IMG/VR virus record: IMGVR_UViG_3300000563_000022
Span: 1 to 21,240 of that record
Strand: one strand, 5' to 3'
From: a virus
Length of the DNA: 21,240 nucleotides
Positions within the stretch are counted from its first letter, which is position 1, and each line of letters begins with the position of its first letter. A program made the position numbers and the translations under genes. The notes beneath the pieces were generated by a model. It saw only the letters and a list, made by a program, of their open reading frames with translations. It was not told the DNA's origin and did not search any database. This document shows, in pieces, positions 19,754 through 21,240 of this stretch.

Positions 19754-20359
19754 TTACTCGTCTACAATTTCAAAATCAAACCACCAGCCACATTGTTCTA
19801 AAAATGTTCCTGTTGCCCCCGAGTAATTATGAATATGAATATACAAAGTAATATTACCAGTAGAAGTAATATATATATCTTGATTAATATCTAACTCTTC
19901 TCCCTTATACCCACTGGTTACCCAGTCGTTTTCGTGTCTATACATAAGTTGCTCCCCTATATGCAAGACTGTAGTTTCCATAGTAGAACCGGGAGTTGCT
20001 GCTAAATGATAGCGAGCATTTCGGATTACTAATTTCTTGTCAACTGGGATATTAATGTCAAAGGCTTGTACGACTGCCAGAGTATCACTTGAAATACTCC
20101 TCACTTCCGCACCAAAACATCCGCTAATTTGGAAGCGACAAGGGGGTAAATCCTGCCTCAACTCCTCAACTTCACCATCAACATATTGTTTGCTTGCAAT
20201 GTCTCCAACATCTTCAGGCTCATTATTTATCTCTACCCTAAGTCCATTATTCTTAAAAGTAAAAAACGCCTCAAGAGCTTGTTTAACTCCTACTCTAATA
20301 AATTCATCAATATCTCTAGCATTGTCAGCTTTTGTAGGAGTACTACTATCCCATACCAT
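19754..20359 (-). CDS. Fiber/receptor-binding-like virion protein (201 residues)
   Basis: The ATG at 20357-20359 follows GAGAGGAGTGAAATAG. The first 40 residues (M-V-W-D-S-S-T-P-T-K-A-D-N-A, then a helix) resemble the N-terminal attachment segment of phage fibers and spikes, which often begin M-A-W-D-x-x-x-P. A short linker (V-G-D-I-A-S-K-Q-Y-V-D-G-E-V) with the S-K-x-Y-V-D motif, common in fiber shafts, is at about 50-63. Residues 75-201 are beta-rich with a jelly-roll look (Y-I-T-S-T-G-N-I-T-L-Y-I-H-I) and two or three Cys. It lies between the adaptor and the nozzle. It could be a short head or tail fiber that binds the host surface, which is inference from pattern and place. Confidence 0.6.
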   Translation of the reverse strand: MVWDSSTPTKADNARDIDEFIRVGVKQALEAFFTFKNNGLRVEINNEPEDVGDIASKQYVDGEVEELRQDLPPCRFQISGCFGAEVRSISSDTLAVVQAFDINIPVDKKLVIRNARYHLAATPGSTMETTVLHIGEQLMYRHENDWVTSGYKGEELDINQDIYITSTGNITLYIHIHNYSGATGTFLEQCGWWFDFEIVDE

Positions 20360-20377
20360 CTATTTCACTCCTCTCCA

Positions 20378-21037
20378 TTAAACCCATGGATTGTATCTAT
20401 GGTCAGTCAAAGTAGCTGTCATACCCGGCAGTCTGAAAGGTTTTAACCTAGGTGTGTAATCAGCATCAGCAGTTTGCTCTGCCCTAACTGCACTCCTGAG
20501 CTCTGACATATACTTTCTTTCCCACATATGGGCGTCTTCAGGAAGTTGTAAAGCCATAAAAGCCCGTTCAGTAGCGGCTGCGACTATTAACCCATCATGA
20601 GGAATTTCAGGTTGGTCAGTAGGGTTTACTAGTTCTGTCGGAGTAGCCGCATATCTAATGTAGATTTTATATGACTGACTAGACTTTGGATAAAACTCTA
20701 GGGCATTACCCCACCTAGTATAGTACTTTGGTTCCCCAGTAGCCGCATTTTCAAAGGCGTCAGGGAAATGCTCGTCATAGTCTTCTGGTGAAATTCTGAT
20801 AAGATTACGACCAGAACCATTAACTAGCTTAACACTATAGAGGTTTCTTATACTGGGGAGTATAATAGTCCTGGAGTCAGACTCCAAGTCTGCATTAGCT
20901 ACTTTAATCCATCCCTTAAAGACAAAGTCCTTATTAATCTTTTGTAAGCCAAGGTTAACCCAGGTAGGGATAACCCCTGTTTTGTCATCCCTACCTAAGT
21001 TCTCCTCGACCTGGGCAATAAACTGCTCCAGGTTCAT
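20378..21037 (-). CDS. Head-tail adaptor-like protein (T7 gp11 / P22 gp4-like)
   Basis: 219 residues with ATG 21035-21037 after GGGGGAGGTTGG. The N-terminal helical part (F-I-A-Q-V-E-E-N-L-G, then W-V-N-L-G-L-Q-K-I-N-K-D at 26-37) and the central strands (G-E-P-K-Y-Y-T-R-W-G-N-A-L-E-F-Y-P at 101-117, then Y-K-I-Y-I-R-Y) follow the familiar adaptor pattern. A Y-x-x-x-P-T-E-L-V loop and D-Q-P-E-I-P-H-D-G-L-I-V-A-A-A-T-E helix come next. Such proteins form a ring between the portal and the nozzle in short-tailed phages. The tail from 195 on is Pro/Arg-rich and disordered-looking. It lies directly downstream of the probable head gene and upstream of the fiber-like gene. Confidence 0.75.
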   Translation of the reverse strand: MNLEQFIAQVEENLGRDDKTGVIPTWVNLGLQKINKDFVFKGWIKVANADLESDSRTIILPSIRNLYSVKLVNGSGRNLIRISPEDYDEHFPDAFENAATGEPKYYTRWGNALEFYPKSSQSYKIYIRYAATPTELVNPTDQPEIPHDGLIVAAATERAFMALQLPEDAHMWERKYMSELRSAVRAEQTADADYTPRLKPFRLPGMTATLTDHRYNPWV

Positions 21038-21052
21038 TTTTCCAACCTCCCC

Positions 21053-21240
21053 CTAATTAGTACCAAGTACAAAACCACCAAACGAACTTAAATTGTTACC
21101 ATTAGTAGCCTCTTCCGCTCCATCCAAGTCCCAAACTGTTACTTCTCCTGTGCTTTTATCCCAAATAGGCAAGTAGGTGTAAATACCAAAAATCTTAGGG
21201 AGAAAGAATACAATAGCATCATTCTTAACTTGAGATGTGG
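21053..21240 (-). CDS. C-terminal end of a truncated virion protein, perhaps the major capsid protein
   Basis: An open frame enters from the right edge and codes the last 61 residues of a protein ending at TAG (21053-21055). It is beta-rich (V-F-F-L-P-K-I-F-G-I-Y-T-Y-L-P-I-W) with an acidic loop and a Gly-rich tail (S-S-F-G-G-F-V-L-G-T-N). In T7-like gene order the capsid gene comes just before the adaptor. The sequence itself does not identify the family, so the capsid suggestion rests on position alone. The gene's start lies outside the window. Confidence 0.6.
   Translation of the reverse strand, partial: TSQVKNDAIVFFLPKIFGIYTYLPIWDKSTGEVTVWDLDGAEEATNGNNLSSFGGFVLGTN

Overview
The window is a continuous piece of a tailed-phage (podovirus-like) genome with almost no non-coding DNA. 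The likely host is a Firmicute or a relative. The translation signals are long, near-perfect complements of a Bacillus-type 16S rRNA 3' end (for example AAAGGAGGTGA). TTG and GTG starts are common, and an AbrB-type swapped-hairpin regulator is present. This host call is inference. No integrase, terminase, portal, rRNA, tRNA, CRISPR array or insertion sequence was found.

The left half (2-11719) is all on the + strand and reads as one long early/middle operon with overlapping stops and starts. It opens with the tail of a truncated gene. A run of small, mostly unrecognised proteins follows (76-2880), including two Cys-rich zinc-finger-like proteins, a ribbon-helix-helix-like protein and a KOW/SH3-like protein. 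Next comes a recombination/replication core: a Cas4/RecB-type PD-(D/E)XK nuclease, a Sak4-like RecA-fold ATPase and a DUF669-like protein. An intrinsic terminator (5292-5338) ends this block. The second block holds a possible MazG/Nmad1-like nucleotide hydrolase, a small membrane protein, an AbrB-like regulator, a ParB-domain/DNA-methyltransferase fusion, a uracil-DNA-glycosylase/exonuclease/family-A DNA polymerase fusion, a DUF3987-like ATPase and a small sigma-70-like factor.

The right half (11728-21240) is all on the - strand and is the virion module, converging head-on with the replication module across only 8 bp. In transcription order (right to left) it holds the C-terminal end of a probable head protein, a head-tail adaptor, a fiber-like protein, a frameshifted XhlA/holin-like gene, a beta-propeller tail nozzle/stabilisation-like protein and a 59-residue helical protein. 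It ends with three large proteins (280, 634 and 1054 residues) that look like ejected or internal virion proteins. This order resembles the T7/P22 capsid - adaptor - nozzle - internal-protein order.

Working model: the left operon replicates, repairs, recombines and methylates the phage DNA. It ends by making a sigma-like factor that may redirect host RNA polymerase to the opposing structural operon. The UDG-polymerase fusion, the possible nucleotide hydrolase and the fused methyltransferase together raise the possibility of unusual base content or modification. The sequence suggests this but does not prove it.
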